NCBI GenBank assembly: GCA_944381535.1
Contig: CALWLN010000126.1
Coordinates: 23,392-87,391, forward strand
Direction: 5' to 3'
Length of the DNA: 64,000 bases
Origin: an uncultured Lachnospiraceae bacterium
GTDB lineage: Bacteria > Bacillota > Clostridia > Lachnospirales > Lachnospiraceae
Both the position numbers and the translations under genes were made by a program. Below, piece by piece: positions 1 to 9,937 of the stretch. Under the pieces are notes generated by a model. It was not told the origin of the DNA. It did not search any database and saw only the letters and a program-made list of their open reading frames with translations. The stretch's first letter is position 1, and the number at the start of each line of letters is the position of its first letter.

Positions 1-73
1 ACTCTTGTGTAAAATCTATGCCGGCATTTTGATGCCACCATCCAGGATGAAAAGTAATATCATATTTTAACAT
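1..73 (-). CDS. partial CDS, N-terminus only; possibly uroporphyrinogen-decarboxylase-like
   Basis: The ATG at 73-71 opens a frame that runs off the left edge, giving 24 residues that begin MLKYDITFHPGWWHQNAG. It overlaps the 3' end of the GH2 fusion gene by 14 bases. A GGTGAT-type ribosome-binding site lies just upstream, so it looks like the next gene of the same operon. The FHPGWWH opening resembles, from memory, the start of some proteins of the uroporphyrinogen decarboxylase/methyltransferase superfamily. A member of that superfamily is already present in this operon at 8801-9913. With only 24 residues visible the family call is a guess. The reading frame itself is credible because of the tight overlap and natural amino-acid composition. 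Confidence 0.5.
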   Translation of the reverse strand, partial: MLKYDITFHPGWWHQNAGIDFTQE

Positions 74-3000
74 TCTTATCACCATCCCTTGATCCAGAAC
101 CATCAATAATCTCTCTGTCTGACAGCAGCTGAGTTGACGGAAAAGGAATTGGTAATGCAATTTTTATTACCGAGTTCGTGTCCTCTGGATTCATTCTGGC
201 ATAGTAGAACGCTCCCTGTCCTTCCTTATTGCCGCTACGGTTTCCATACCAGACCTGATTACCACTCTGATTATTAAAGTGTCCTTCTATCCAGTTTCCA
301 AAAACTTCAAAGTATGCCGTTCCTTCATCTGTATATATATCGCGCTTTCCGAAGGCAGGTCCATCATTGATATAGTTATAGGCAATGATAGAATCTTCCT
401 GCTGTCCTAACGTATACAGAGGTCCGCCATCCCTCGGAAGTTCCCGGTTTGTTCTTTGAAAATTGTTATAAACAACGGTATTTCTTCTTGCCGTAGTTGA
501 CGGTTTTCCTGGGTTTGAAGAAGATTTTCTACCATCCTGGTTTCCCCAGCCCCAGCCAAGGCACAGTGCGGTATATGGCACATTATATACAGTATTATGG
601 GATATTTCACAATTATCAACAAAAAAAGCAGTAATTGCATCTCCCTGAATAAACTGTGTACAGACATTTTCGATATAGTTATTACTGAAAAAAATATTCT
701 TGCAAATTCCTTCCACACCTGGCTGAAATCGATTATTTTCTACATCTGGATCATTCGGATCATCTCCGATGTAAACATGCTGAGGATAGCCCATAATAAC
801 CGCATTTCCTGCATTATTCATAAATTTGTTTCCTATAAGCCACGTATCTGTTACATCGTTCAGGCAACTGATAGCCGTCGTACCGGACAAATTGGTAAAC
901 AAATTTCCTTCAAAAGCAATATTCTTTGCATTCATGACATCAATACTACCCGCCGGTATATCCGTATTATTATAAAAAGAATCATGCCAACGGCCATGAC
1001 TGGTATACTTTGTATACGGTACCAGATTCTGCACACTTGCAAAGCCAGCAGAATCCTTCACATGCATCAAATCTCTATCATCTGCGGTAAATTTGATTCC
1101 ACGAAACTCTAATCCTACAACTCTTTTGTCATCTACCTCAGAGCCTTCCCCGCAAATACGAATCAAACCTTCACTAACCGGTACAATAACCTCTGCAGTA
1201 TAAATATCTTCTTTTTCTAACGGATAGTAATAAAGCTTATGTCCGGTTTTGTCAAAATAAAATTCCCCAGGATTTCTCAACAGTTCCAACGAATTCCGTA
1301 TCGTCACATTATGCTTGCCAGAGGTATCTTCGATTTGATTTCTAGTCAATTGCGCCAGATAAGGGTCTAAATTGCAACGCCATGCCAAAGATGACGCAAC
1401 TGCGCCATAAGGCTGTGCAAATATCACAGCGCAGTCCGCTTCCTTCATAATATTCCGAACCGCTTCACTCTCATATACTTTCCTATAATCCGCCTCATTG
1501 GCGCTGGCATCTTTACCCATTCCACTATAATAGGGATCATAATAGAGCGGCAATCCTAAACGTTTACCGTATTTGTCATCACCAAACTGCTCAGCATTAA
1601 TCGCTATCACATCCGCAATAGATACCGTAACACTATTCCATACCTTCTTCTGCTCAATCTCAATATCATCTGGATTAGTAAGGTTCTCTATAGTGGTTCC
1701 TTCCACAAAATTCAAATCCGCCCATCTAAGCCGCATGCCTGCTGGAACAGTCCCTCCTTCAAGAGCCCAGTTTTCGGAATCATCAAACGCATAGCTTCCA
1801 TATTCACCACGCGATTGGATACCTGTAGTCTGTGTCATTCTGGCATTCTTTCCATTTACAATTAGATTTCTTAATTTGGTGTCACGTTTCAAATTAGCCA
1901 CATACACATTTGGGTTTTTATCCCATGTCATCCAGCCCGTAACATACGTTCCGCCTGTCAGTTCCGGTAACTTCTTCCCGGGAATTCCCTGATAAATTAT
2001 GGAGTATCCATTACTTCCGGAATCAACTGTTCCGAATATAATCGGTTCAGTAATATGGTACGTTCCTTCCCCAATCCAAACCAGAATATCACCTGTCATA
2101 TCAGCATTATAACCTTTTTTCACTATTTCTTCTTTCGCCGTTTGAATGCTGTCAAACGGTCGCTCCTTAGAACCATCTCCACCTGGCGTTGCGGAATCTG
2201 CCACATAAAGTTCATGGGATACGTTACGTACAGTGACTTCTATGGTTGCCTTAACATTGTTTGGATTCGAAATCGGTTTCGGCGTAAAATCGGAAACCGT
2301 CGTTTTCAATAGTGTAGGATTTAAAACTCCCTTCAGTATTTGTGCTTCTCCTACTAGCTCAGGCTGAAAAGAACCGATATCCCAAACAACAGGTACTTTT
2401 GTGTATTTTGAAGCTGTCGGTTGCGTCCAGGTAGAAAACGCTTCGTCCAACTCCACCTCAATACTATAAGGAAGAACCAATTCTTCCGCACTAGTTCCCT
2501 TTCGCACACTAATTGCGGGTGCCTTTGCCGATACAATGGTAATGGATTCTTTCTTCATAATTCTTATTGCGCTGATAACTGCCTGATTACTGACCGCATT
2601 TGGAAAAGAAATTTTAAGAACTTCGTTTTCCGCCTTTACTTCAAACCTCTTTCTCAATGGCTTCATAGCACCATGCGCCTCCGTCCAGATATCTACCCCT
2701 GTCAGATATATTTCATCGTTCACAGCCACATCAAAAATTCTCCACTTTGCAGCATATTCTCCTGCCAAACCATACCATGGCTCTATGAAATATAATTCCA
2801 CCACATATTCTCCGTTCTTAACAGGAAAAGTATAAGCAAGTCTGTCTCTTCCATAGCGGAACTGCTGTAACAGAAGCTGCTCTTTACATCCCTTCACATC
2901 ATCCCATGTCCTGGATACGCATCCAATCTCGTCTTCTACATTATCATAATCCATTCCCCAAGAGGTATAGCCCCAGCTTCCAGTTACAAACTTTTGATCC

Positions 3001-5666
3001 GCAGACCAGCATCTTCCTTGACAATCTATATAATCTTCTCCACCACAGTTGACTCTGTATACATCATTCTCGGAAGAATATACCTGGAACTCCTCCATGT
3101 CTCCCTCCCCTTGGATTTCCTTTTGAATTGGCATAGGAAGTTCCGGAAACTTTATCTGATCCGTAACCACACACTTACCACAACAATATCCTTTTGCCGT
3201 CAATACGCCATATTTAATCGCAACATCCTGAAATGTAAAATGTTCCCCTTTATTACCCTTATACAAGCGGCCTATTGGAATCTCTCCATAATCATTATAC
3301 AGTTCCACTTCCTCACAGTTAGAATAAGCGACAATATTAGTCTGGCATGGGCTGGTAAACCGCTCAGGCCAGGTATGTGATACCAGATACAATATCGGTG
3401 TATCTTCTGCCGGAATATAATTGGAACGGTACATATAATATGCATCTGTCGGTTCTCCCCAGCTGGTAAAGATTCCTTTATTATTAACAACACCGACTCC
3501 ATTAGTGCCTGATCCATCCAGACAATACTGTATCTCTCTGCCTGGATTCGCATGGGATACCATAAGCCATTGGAAATGTCCGTAGAAACGATCCCGTACC
3601 TTTTCAGCTTCGCGAACCTTTGTTTCCAGACTATAGGCGAATAGTTCCTCACTGACATTTCCACCGGCATTCTGCCTCTGTTCCATGTTGCCTTCTTCGT
3701 GTTTTCCTTTAACGCGATACTGTCCATATTCTCCAATCAAGCGCATCTTCACAGCTTCATCCGCATAATTTTCCACGCTGCCGCCATAGGTGCCAGACCA
3801 GTTCTGGGGAATATTCCAGTCACTTCCTGCACCACCATTACATGTGACAACCTTCCGTTGTTCAGGGGATGTAACATCCAGTTTACGAATCAATGCCGTA
3901 ATCTGTCTGGTAAAATCAACAGACAGCATGGACTCATTTTGAACGCCCCACAGAAATACAGCCGGTGAATTTCTTCGCTCCTTTACCCATTCCGTTGTCA
4001 ATGTAATAAAATTCTCTTTAAATTCTTCTGTATCAAAGTAAATATGTGCTCCCATCTGTGCCCAGTACATGATTCCACACTGCTCGCAGATTTCCAGATA
4101 TCGCAGATTATGAGGACAATGGGCTTCCCGAAAGGCATTAAAACCAGCTGACCGAAACATTTTCATCCTGGTGCGGATCATTTCCTCATCAAAGGCATGA
4201 TCGTGCCCCAATTCATGCTCATATTCGCAGCTTCCATTTAAAAAATAATGCTTCCCATTCACCAGGAAACGTCTCTTCATCGTGCTTTCTGCCTTTTCAT
4301 CCGTAATCCATGCATTTCCTTTATTTACAACATCTGCACAATCAAAAATACCAAAGGATGTGCTGGTCTGGCAATACTCCTTCAGGCGGTCATCCATCCC
4401 TCTGATCGTACTTATGACATTATGTAGATACGGATTCTCTTTTGACCAGAGATCCGGAAATATCAGGGGATTACAATTCTGCGTGACTGTTCGTTGTTCC
4501 CCAGGTTGGAGAGAAACCTCTGTTACCAAATTTGCAATGGACTTTGTCCGGTTGAAAGTCTGCACAAAGGATTCCAATTGAACGGTATGCTCACGAGTAT
4601 CCTGGTTCAGCAACATAGTATCAATAGAAACCACGACTCTATCTTTCGAAAATTCTGGAAGTCGGACTCTTACACCACCTGGGATAATTGTTACTGCAGA
4701 TTTTTTTCCGCCTCTGGTATAAGTGACAAAATACTGATTTTCCTCTCCCGGCTCCTCCACCAGCTTATCCGGATTAATTACTTCTGTTTTACTGGTATCA
4801 AAGTTCTCCCAGGTAATTTCCCGAAATCCAAAGCTGTTCTCTACCACATCCACAATCTGTTCCTCTACCAGAATAGTAGTACGAATCCTGTATAATGAGG
4901 GATGATCCGGATACCAAAGGGAAGGATATTCTATTCCTTGCATTTCCTGTATAATACAATTTTCTTTTTTACCATCCAAGCGAAAATCTGATTCTACGGT
5001 CCGAATCACATTCCCCTTTGGGGAAATAAGTTGTTGACGTAATTTGCCTGCCACAATGTTTTCCGCATAATTCATTATCTCGCTCGCAATTCTTATATCA
5101 GAGCTGTCCCGCGTCAGATTGGGTGTTGTAATATATATACCAAAAGGCTGAATTCGAATAGCCCCGGTCACTACAATATGCACCGGCCGAAATATACCCA
5201 TCGGCTGTGAGCCTTCGGAATTTGGTGTACCATAGCACCCCCCACAGACCCACGGGAGATCATCTATTTTTTCCGGGTGACTTGCCCGGACCACAATCAT
5301 ATTCTTTTTTTTCGTTTCCAGATATTCAGTAACTTCCAGACTAAAGCAGGTCCTTCCCCCTTTGTGTCCGCCGACATATCTCTGATTAATCCATACATCC
5401 GCATAAGAACCTACCCCTTCAAAGAAAAGGAAAACGTTTTTGTTATTCCAGCTTTCATCATATTCCAATTCTCTTCTGTACCATGCAGTTCCATGAAGAT
5501 TTCCATGGGAAACTCTATGGTATCCATGATAATCTTCCCAGTTATGTGGAATTGTCACCTTCTTCCAGTCTTTATGCTCCACATCGCAATAATGCTCCTG
5601 CTTACCATCATCTGCCATTATGGTTTCCCATTTATCGTTTATATATGTTGTATTACGATATTCCAT
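60..5666 (-). CDS. giant cytoplasmic glycosidase: GH2 + malectin + right-handed beta-helix (GH141-like)
   Basis: This 1868-residue protein has no signal peptide. Residues 1-830 are a GH2 beta-glycosidase: sugar-binding jelly roll (about 35-165), immunoglobulin-like region, then a TIM barrel. The acid/base Glu is about residue 578 (WGVQNES) and the nucleophile is probably Glu646 (LIGEYGQ). Residues about 868-1037 (YRVNCGGEDYID) look like a malectin carbohydrate-binding domain. A linker with a Big-like stretch follows. From about 1152 (ELYVADSATPGGDGS...PFDSIQTA) to the end is a right-handed parallel beta-helix like GH141 and pectate-lyase-fold glycosidases. Family knowledge: GH2 enzymes remove beta-linked galactose, glucuronate or galacturonate, and GH141 includes an RG-II alpha-L-fucosidase. 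Inference: two catalytic sites acting one after the other on a single imported side chain. The start is 9 bases after the upstream esterase gene. Confidence 0.85.
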   Translation of the reverse strand: MEYRNTTYINDKWETIMADDGKQEHYCDVEHKDWKKVTIPHNWEDYHGYHRVSHGNLHGTAWYRRELEYDESWNNKNVFLFFEGVGSYADVWINQRYVGGHKGGRTCFSLEVTEYLETKKKNMIVVRASHPEKIDDLPWVCGGCYGTPNSEGSQPMGIFRPVHIVVTGAIRIQPFGIYITTPNLTRDSSDIRIASEIMNYAENIVAGKLRQQLISPKGNVIRTVESDFRLDGKKENCIIQEMQGIEYPSLWYPDHPSLYRIRTTILVEEQIVDVVENSFGFREITWENFDTSKTEVINPDKLVEEPGEENQYFVTYTRGGKKSAVTIIPGGVRVRLPEFSKDRVVVSIDTMLLNQDTREHTVQLESFVQTFNRTKSIANLVTEVSLQPGEQRTVTQNCNPLIFPDLWSKENPYLHNVISTIRGMDDRLKEYCQTSTSFGIFDCADVVNKGNAWITDEKAESTMKRRFLVNGKHYFLNGSCEYEHELGHDHAFDEEMIRTRMKMFRSAGFNAFREAHCPHNLRYLEICEQCGIMYWAQMGAHIYFDTEEFKENFITLTTEWVKERRNSPAVFLWGVQNESMLSVDFTRQITALIRKLDVTSPEQRKVVTCNGGAGSDWNIPQNWSGTYGGSVENYADEAVKMRLIGEYGQYRVKGKHEEGNMEQRQNAGGNVSEELFAYSLETKVREAEKVRDRFYGHFQWLMVSHANPGREIQYCLDGSGTNGVGVVNNKGIFTSWGEPTDAYYMYRSNYIPAEDTPILYLVSHTWPERFTSPCQTNIVAYSNCEEVELYNDYGEIPIGRLYKGNKGEHFTFQDVAIKYGVLTAKGYCCGKCVVTDQIKFPELPMPIQKEIQGEGDMEEFQVYSSENDVYRVNCGGEDYIDCQGRCWSADQKFVTGSWGYTSWGMDYDNVEDEIGCVSRTWDDVKGCKEQLLLQQFRYGRDRLAYTFPVKNGEYVVELYFIEPWYGLAGEYAAKWRIFDVAVNDEIYLTGVDIWTEAHGAMKPLRKRFEVKAENEVLKISFPNAVSNQAVISAIRIMKKESITIVSAKAPAISVRKGTSAEELVLPYSIEVELDEAFSTWTQPTASKYTKVPVVWDIGSFQPELVGEAQILKGVLNPTLLKTTVSDFTPKPISNPNNVKATIEVTVRNVSHELYVADSATPGGDGSKERPFDSIQTAKEEIVKKGYNADMTGDILVWIGEGTYHITEPIIFGTVDSGSNGYSIIYQGIPGKKLPELTGGTYVTGWMTWDKNPNVYVANLKRDTKLRNLIVNGKNARMTQTTGIQSRGEYGSYAFDDSENWALEGGTVPAGMRLRWADLNFVEGTTIENLTNPDDIEIEQKKVWNSVTVSIADVIAINAEQFGDDKYGKRLGLPLYYDPYYSGMGKDASANEADYRKVYESEAVRNIMKEADCAVIFAQPYGAVASSLAWRCNLDPYLAQLTRNQIEDTSGKHNVTIRNSLELLRNPGEFYFDKTGHKLYYYPLEKEDIYTAEVIVPVSEGLIRICGEGSEVDDKRVVGLEFRGIKFTADDRDLMHVKDSAGFASVQNLVPYTKYTSHGRWHDSFYNNTDIPAGSIDVMNAKNIAFEGNLFTNLSGTTAISCLNDVTDTWLIGNKFMNNAGNAVIMGYPQHVYIGDDPNDPDVENNRFQPGVEGICKNIFFSNNYIENVCTQFIQGDAITAFFVDNCEISHNTVYNVPYTALCLGWGWGNQDGRKSSSNPGKPSTTARRNTVVYNNFQRTNRELPRDGGPLYTLGQQEDSIIAYNYINDGPAFGKRDIYTDEGTAYFEVFGNWIEGHFNNQSGNQVWYGNRSGNKEGQGAFYYARMNPEDTNSVIKIALPIPFPSTQLLSDREIIDGSGSRDGDKNVKI

Positions 5667-5675
5667 ATCTGTTAC

Positions 5676-6806
5676 TCATCCTTCCATTTCCTTCCGGCTC
5701 GATGTTACTAAATTGCTCTTTTTCTCTTTGCCGAAAAAAATCATATCGCAAAAATCTGCTAATACCAGCCAGTCACTTCCCATATATTCATGACCACCTT
5801 CACGAATATGAAGAGCATTCCTACCTCCTGCGCCGAGAAAATGATATACTTCGTCGGCAGCCATCCAGGTAATCTGCGTTCCATACGGATTAGCCCATGT
5901 ATCTCCAAGCCCATCCGTTGTAATCAAAGCACGTGGGGCAATGAGTGCTTTTAAAAAGTGAAGATCAAAAGGAATACAATCCGCATTTTCCTTCTTGCCA
6001 TATTCACAAAATTTTTTATTCCACCAATATGGAAAACTTTTGGTAATATGGCTTACCGTCTCACAACGTCCTGTCCCTTCTCCCAATCGCCCCCCCAGAT
6101 ACCGAAAGCATCCTGCCCCGCCACATCCCGAGCCATTGGCACCACACAAGGCAATTCTCTCGTCATAGATAGCAGCGCAAATGGCTACTTTTCCGCCTCT
6201 TGAATGTCCGGTAGCCACAATCTTGTCCATATCCGCATAGGATGTAGTTGCCAGATAATCAATGACACGGCTGTGTCCCCAACTCCACATTGCAATCGCT
6301 CCCCAGTCATAATCAGGATAAGCGTGCGCTAATGGACCATCCGCAGCTTTTGCTGAATCCGGTGCCAACTGTTCTTTATCAAACTCCACTATCGCATATC
6401 CTTGCTCGCATACCAGATATTCCTCTTCTGGGCAGCCATAGCTCCCCTTAAATTGATTCCATGTGATTACCGGTACTTTTCCTTCACCGGATGGGCGAGT
6501 CATATGAACTATCATTGCCACCTGATGCTCTGACAAATCATCAGGCCCAAAAGTAATACGGATCGTCTCTGCGACAGCCCGTCCCTGGTAAATACTGCGG
6601 GAATATAGAAGCTCACCCTTTGTATTGGCAGGCGCAGGCGGCATATGACCATACATACAATGTCTCAGCATATCTTTTAAATACTCTCTCTGTGCCGACC
6701 ATTCCTCCGGTGTCCGAACCCTGCTCCCATCCGCCTTCCGAAATGGATCCGGCCACTCATGAACGGGTACAGGCTGCTTCCTTGATGAAAAATCTGCCAT
6801 ATTCAT
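5676..6806 (-). CDS. CE15-like glucuronoyl/acyl esterase (alpha/beta hydrolase)
   Basis: The protein has 376 residues and no signal peptide. The nucleophile elbow GHSRGGK (Ser202) matches the CE15 pattern G-x-S-R-x-G-K. It is followed by a glycine-rich segment (NGSGCGGAG) and a late His339 in REGGHE, which would complete the triad. Family knowledge: CE15 enzymes hydrolyse esters of 4-O-methyl-glucuronate, and relatives hydrolyse other uronate esters. In this locus the substrate is probably an esterified uronate on a pectic oligosaccharide, but the sequence does not show which. ATG at 6806 has GGGAG ten bases upstream. The gene sits 14 bases after the oxidoreductase gene and 9 bases before the GH2 fusion, so it is co-transcribed. 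An acetylxylan-esterase-type activity is the main alternative. Confidence 0.75.
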   Translation of the reverse strand: MNMADFSSRKQPVPVHEWPDPFRKADGSRVRTPEEWSAQREYLKDMLRHCMYGHMPPAPANTKGELLYSRSIYQGRAVAETIRITFGPDDLSEHQVAMIVHMTRPSGEGKVPVITWNQFKGSYGCPEEEYLVCEQGYAIVEFDKEQLAPDSAKAADGPLAHAYPDYDWGAIAMWSWGHSRVIDYLATTSYADMDKIVATGHSRGGKVAICAAIYDERIALCGANGSGCGGAGCFRYLGGRLGEGTGRCETVSHITKSFPYWWNKKFCEYGKKENADCIPFDLHFLKALIAPRALITTDGLGDTWANPYGTQITWMAADEVYHFLGAGGRNALHIREGGHEYMGSDWLVLADFCDMIFFGKEKKSNLVTSSRKEMEG

Positions 6807-6820
6807 GTTACAAATGCTCC

Positions 6821-8008
6821 CTACATTAAAATATCATGGGGTTTTTGTGCCCATCCAAGTTTTTCTTCATAGGGCAAGGTCCCCTCTCGCCAGCAATGTT
6901 CCAGATCCTCTGCCAGTCCTTTGCATATATATTGGTGCTCCGCTTTACTAAAATGAATATACTTTTCCGGAAAACGAGGTGTTTCCAGAAAACTTTCAGC
7001 TAACCTGCAGATACACTTCAGATGTGGCAACGTTGTTTCCGGTATACAAGGAAGAGATTCATTTTCCCGAATGGCTTTTCCCATACAATAAATCTTTCTA
7101 GCCAAATCCGAACTAGGTGCTTCATAATTTATAACGTGACCGTCATTCAAACAGCCAATCATAACTTCCTTTCCATTCACTTGCCGCAGTGTAACAGTTC
7201 CTTCTTCACCTTCAATTATAAACTCTGGCCGTCTTGCATGTTCCTTGCTTATCGCATGGGTCGCATAAAACAGCAGCTCTATATCGTTCATGGTACGAAT
7301 ACACAATGCACAGGTGTCAAACATTTCAATAGGGTTTGCCCGATATATCTCAGCGCTCATCTCTGCTGGTTCCGCACTTCGATCCATTCGAACACCTGTC
7401 AAAAACAGCATATTATGAAGATAATGGGCCGTTGCATTAGATGCCACGCTGTCCAGCAGCCATTCCCCAGAAGCAAGACGGCGTTTCCCTGCCCATCCCG
7501 TTCCCCGATGATAATAATCCAGGTTTCTCGGGAAAAATGCAAGCGTCCGAATTCGACAAATATTGCCATATAATCCGCTCATAATATCCCGCTTCAGTTG
7601 CAAAATTGATTCGCTGAAAGACCATTGGAAGCCAATAGCCAGTTTGCGCCCTGTGCGATTCCGCGCTGTAATCATGGCTGTTGCGTCCTCCACTGTGACA
7701 CAGGCAGGCTTTTCACACAAAACATCGCTGCCATGCTCCATACAATATATTGCCTGATGCGCATGCAAATGAATTGGCGTTGCAATAATCGCCATCTCTG
7801 CGGTCTTCATTTGATAAAATTCTTCTAATGTATTGTAAATTGGTATCCCACGTCTCTGCAGTGTCTCTTTGTATTCACTTTTTTCTGTATACGGATCTAC
7901 TGCCCCCACAATCTGAAACTGCTTCGCACGCGGTACATTCAGTAATTCTCGCAAATAAAAACTACCATAACCACCAATTCCTACCATCAGTACAGATATC
8001 TTCTGCAT
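6821..8008 (-). CDS. Gfo/Idh/MocA family NAD(P)-dependent oxidoreductase
   Basis: The N-terminal Rossmann fold shows MQKISVLMVGIGGYG, and the family lysine motif reads CEKPA around residue 95. A C-terminal alpha/beta domain completes a usual length of 395 residues. The family oxidises or reduces sugar carbons. Here it would process a released sugar or acid, but the substrate cannot be read from sequence. Start choice: a TTG four codons earlier directly abuts GGAGG, so the ATG at 8008, with GGAGG 12 bases upstream, is preferred. A decayed close relative of this gene lies at 62567-63060, so an earlier duplication or a repeated cassette is likely. It is part of the operon between the amidohydrolase and the CE15-like esterase. 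Confidence 0.88.
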   Translation of the reverse strand: MQKISVLMVGIGGYGSFYLRELLNVPRAKQFQIVGAVDPYTEKSEYKETLQRRGIPIYNTLEEFYQMKTAEMAIIATPIHLHAHQAIYCMEHGSDVLCEKPACVTVEDATAMITARNRTGRKLAIGFQWSFSESILQLKRDIMSGLYGNICRIRTLAFFPRNLDYYHRGTGWAGKRRLASGEWLLDSVASNATAHYLHNMLFLTGVRMDRSAEPAEMSAEIYRANPIEMFDTCALCIRTMNDIELLFYATHAISKEHARRPEFIIEGEEGTVTLRQVNGKEVMIGCLNDGHVINYEAPSSDLARKIYCMGKAIRENESLPCIPETTLPHLKCICRLAESFLETPRFPEKYIHFSKAEHQYICKGLAEDLEHCWREGTLPYEEKLGWAQKPHDILM

Positions 8009-8027
8009 AATTCCAAACAACCTCCGG

Positions 8028-8798
8028 TTATAACTTCAATATGCTTTTTGCATTCCTAAAAAATATCTGTTCACGTTCAAAATCCGAAATTTCTTCACAA
8101 CAGACAGCTTGCACATACATGCCAGGATTACAGATAGGATAATCGGTTCCAAATAAAATTCGTTCCGCTCCTACTTTATCCACCAGACATTTTAACATTC
8201 CGAATCGAAACAATCCTGTGCCCGACAAATCCAAAAACATATTGTCATATCTTCTCATCATTTCAATGTGCTCAAGAATACGTTTTTTATCCCCCGGATG
8301 AGCTGCAACGAAGGTAACACCAGGGTGACTTGAAATTATCTCACTCATATCAAAATCAGATGGCGTATGAAGGCAGCACACCATTCCGTATTGGCCGGCA
8401 GCATCTAAAATGGTATGCCATGCGTCCATGTCAAACTCGCCCCAGTCATGCATATAGGGGACCAGCTCGCCGATCAGATGTACGCCCCTTTCGCTCATAG
8501 CCTCAATCTCCCTACAGGACTCCTCTACAAATCCCGGATGGATATGAAATCCCGGCGTGTAAAAATCCTTCAGCAGCTCCTTTAGCTTCAGGGCCTTCTC
8601 ATTTAAAACTCTTATGTAGTCAAAGCTCTCTATCCTGCGTCGCCCTTCAATGACGCTCCCGCATATATGGGTAATCCCTGCATTCAGTAGCTGCTGCTTA
8701 TAGCCCTCCACAGTAAGATCATAGTATTCCTTGTAATGGCACATATTCTGCCCAAAATCCAGATACGGATGTGTATGGAAATCAATGATTTCCCTCAT
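8028..8798 (-). CDS. amidohydrolase-superfamily TIM-barrel metal hydrolase
   Basis: The product has 256 residues. It begins MREIIDFHTHPY, with the HxH metal site of the amidohydrolase superfamily. Further metal or active-site motifs follow: GFHIHPGF, CLHTPSDF, VAAHPGDK and FGTDYPI, the last with the late Asp. The superfamily includes lactonases, uronate-linked hydrolases and decarboxylases. In a sugar operon next to an oxidoreductase, a sugar lactonase role is attractive but unproven. The ATG at 8798 follows the stop of the upstream gene by two bases and has GGGAGG at good spacing inside that gene's end. An in-frame ATG at 8834 lies within the upstream gene and is less likely. Translational coupling with the upstream uroporphyrinogen-decarboxylase-like gene is probable. 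Confidence 0.82.
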   Translation of the reverse strand: MREIIDFHTHPYLDFGQNMCHYKEYYDLTVEGYKQQLLNAGITHICGSVIEGRRRIESFDYIRVLNEKALKLKELLKDFYTPGFHIHPGFVEESCREIEAMSERGVHLIGELVPYMHDWGEFDMDAWHTILDAAGQYGMVCCLHTPSDFDMSEIISSHPGVTFVAAHPGDKKRILEHIEMMRRYDNMFLDLSGTGLFRFGMLKCLVDKVGAERILFGTDYPICNPGMYVQAVCCEEISDFEREQIFFRNAKSILKL

Positions 8799-8800
8799 GA

Positions 8801-9913
8801 CTACCTCCCGAACGTTCCCGGCACATCGCTCCAATGTTCTTCTGCATATGTCATGAGTTTTTCCGCTTGATCTATGGACATATCAGGGAAGAAAAGGTAA
8901 AGGCTGTGTGAACCATATTTCTGCACGATACGGTCTGTATTTCTGATCCAATCCTCAAAAGGACCGGTATACACCTTCACCCATAGGGATTTTCCAGCCT
9001 TTCTTACCTTATCATAGATAACATCCCATTCCTCCAGCGTTCCATCCGGTCCATAATCCCCACTTGTCCATTGCAACGCATCAATTTCCTCTATCTCCAT
9101 CAGGGCATCCACATGGCGGATAGCATCCGGTCCGTCCAGATGATACAAGACATGATTCAGCTTTTTGCCCTGCTGCCTTAAAGATTCCTGCACAAACTGG
9201 CGGAAATTATCCGGGGATAACATAGCAGAAAAATCACACTGTAGCTTTACCGTCTTACCGCTTCCATATATCTGAAAACAAGTATACGCACTGCCACCTT
9301 CATACTCCACGATATGATAAAAATCATCATAATACCGCTGATACGCCTCTGTGACCTCCTGCACCCTCATTTTGATTTTCTCCGGTTCATCCATCATATC
9401 AAAAATCAAATCCTGCGCACCTCTTAAGGAGGCAAGCACATCCACATTTTCCATCAGATCCGGAATACAGATAGGAAAATCATCACCAACCAGTTTCCGG
9501 CATTTTTGCACCAGCGCAATATGCCTCTGATACCATTCGTTCTTACGGTCATACTTTAAAACAGGCGTCTTATCCCAATCCTCCACGCATTTATTAAACC
9601 ATACAGTTTTCTCACCAAACACAATATCCGACCCCAAATAACCGGCAACCGAGCCGGGTCCAAAATCCACACTCAGATTCGGGAAGCTCTCTGCCAGAAA
9701 CTCATGCGTTTCACAATAATGGCGATACCTTGCCACAATCCGTTCCGCATCCAGATACCTATCTGTGATATTTCTGCTTTTTAATTCTTCCGGAAGAGGA
9801 GTACCGTCCGGTTTCTTTGCCACAATCCGCATCAATGGGGTTCCAGTATTCTTATGCTTCCAGTAATTTTCAAATTTCTGTTTTGTTTCTTCCCAGTTCT
9901 TTTTATATTTCAT
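8801..9913 (-). CDS. uroporphyrinogen decarboxylase-like (URO-D superfamily) protein
   Basis: The protein has 370 residues and begins MKYKKNWEETKQKFENYWKH, the usual opening of a URO-D-like family common in Clostridia sugar loci. It has a TIM-barrel length and motifs such as VDFGPGSVAGYLGSD and YHLDGPDAIRHVD. Family knowledge: the superfamily contains true HemE and corrinoid-dependent methyltransferases (MtaA, MtbA, CmuA). Members in sugar operons are uncharacterised as far as I know. Inference: a methyl transfer from O-methylated sugars is conceivable, because RG-II carries 2-O-methyl sugars, but no corrinoid protein is seen here. GAGG lies upstream of the ATG. The gene is coupled to the amidohydrolase by a 2-base gap. 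HemE itself is unlikely given the context. Confidence 0.75.
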   Translation of the reverse strand: MKYKKNWEETKQKFENYWKHKNTGTPLMRIVAKKPDGTPLPEELKSRNITDRYLDAERIVARYRHYCETHEFLAESFPNLSVDFGPGSVAGYLGSDIVFGEKTVWFNKCVEDWDKTPVLKYDRKNEWYQRHIALVQKCRKLVGDDFPICIPDLMENVDVLASLRGAQDLIFDMMDEPEKIKMRVQEVTEAYQRYYDDFYHIVEYEGGSAYTCFQIYGSGKTVKLQCDFSAMLSPDNFRQFVQESLRQQGKKLNHVLYHLDGPDAIRHVDALMEIEEIDALQWTSGDYGPDGTLEEWDVIYDKVRKAGKSLWVKVYTGPFEDWIRNTDRIVQKYGSHSLYLFFPDMSIDQAEKLMTYAEEHWSDVPGTFGR

Positions 9914-9937
9914 TTTCTCTTTCCTCGTTCCTTCCGC

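Noticed and set aside
597-1112. Plus-strand open frame within the GH2 fusion gene
   Set aside because: It lacks a ribosome-binding site and recognisable sequence, and lies fully inside a clear minus-strand domain. The same applies to the many other opposite-strand frames under the hydrolase genes.
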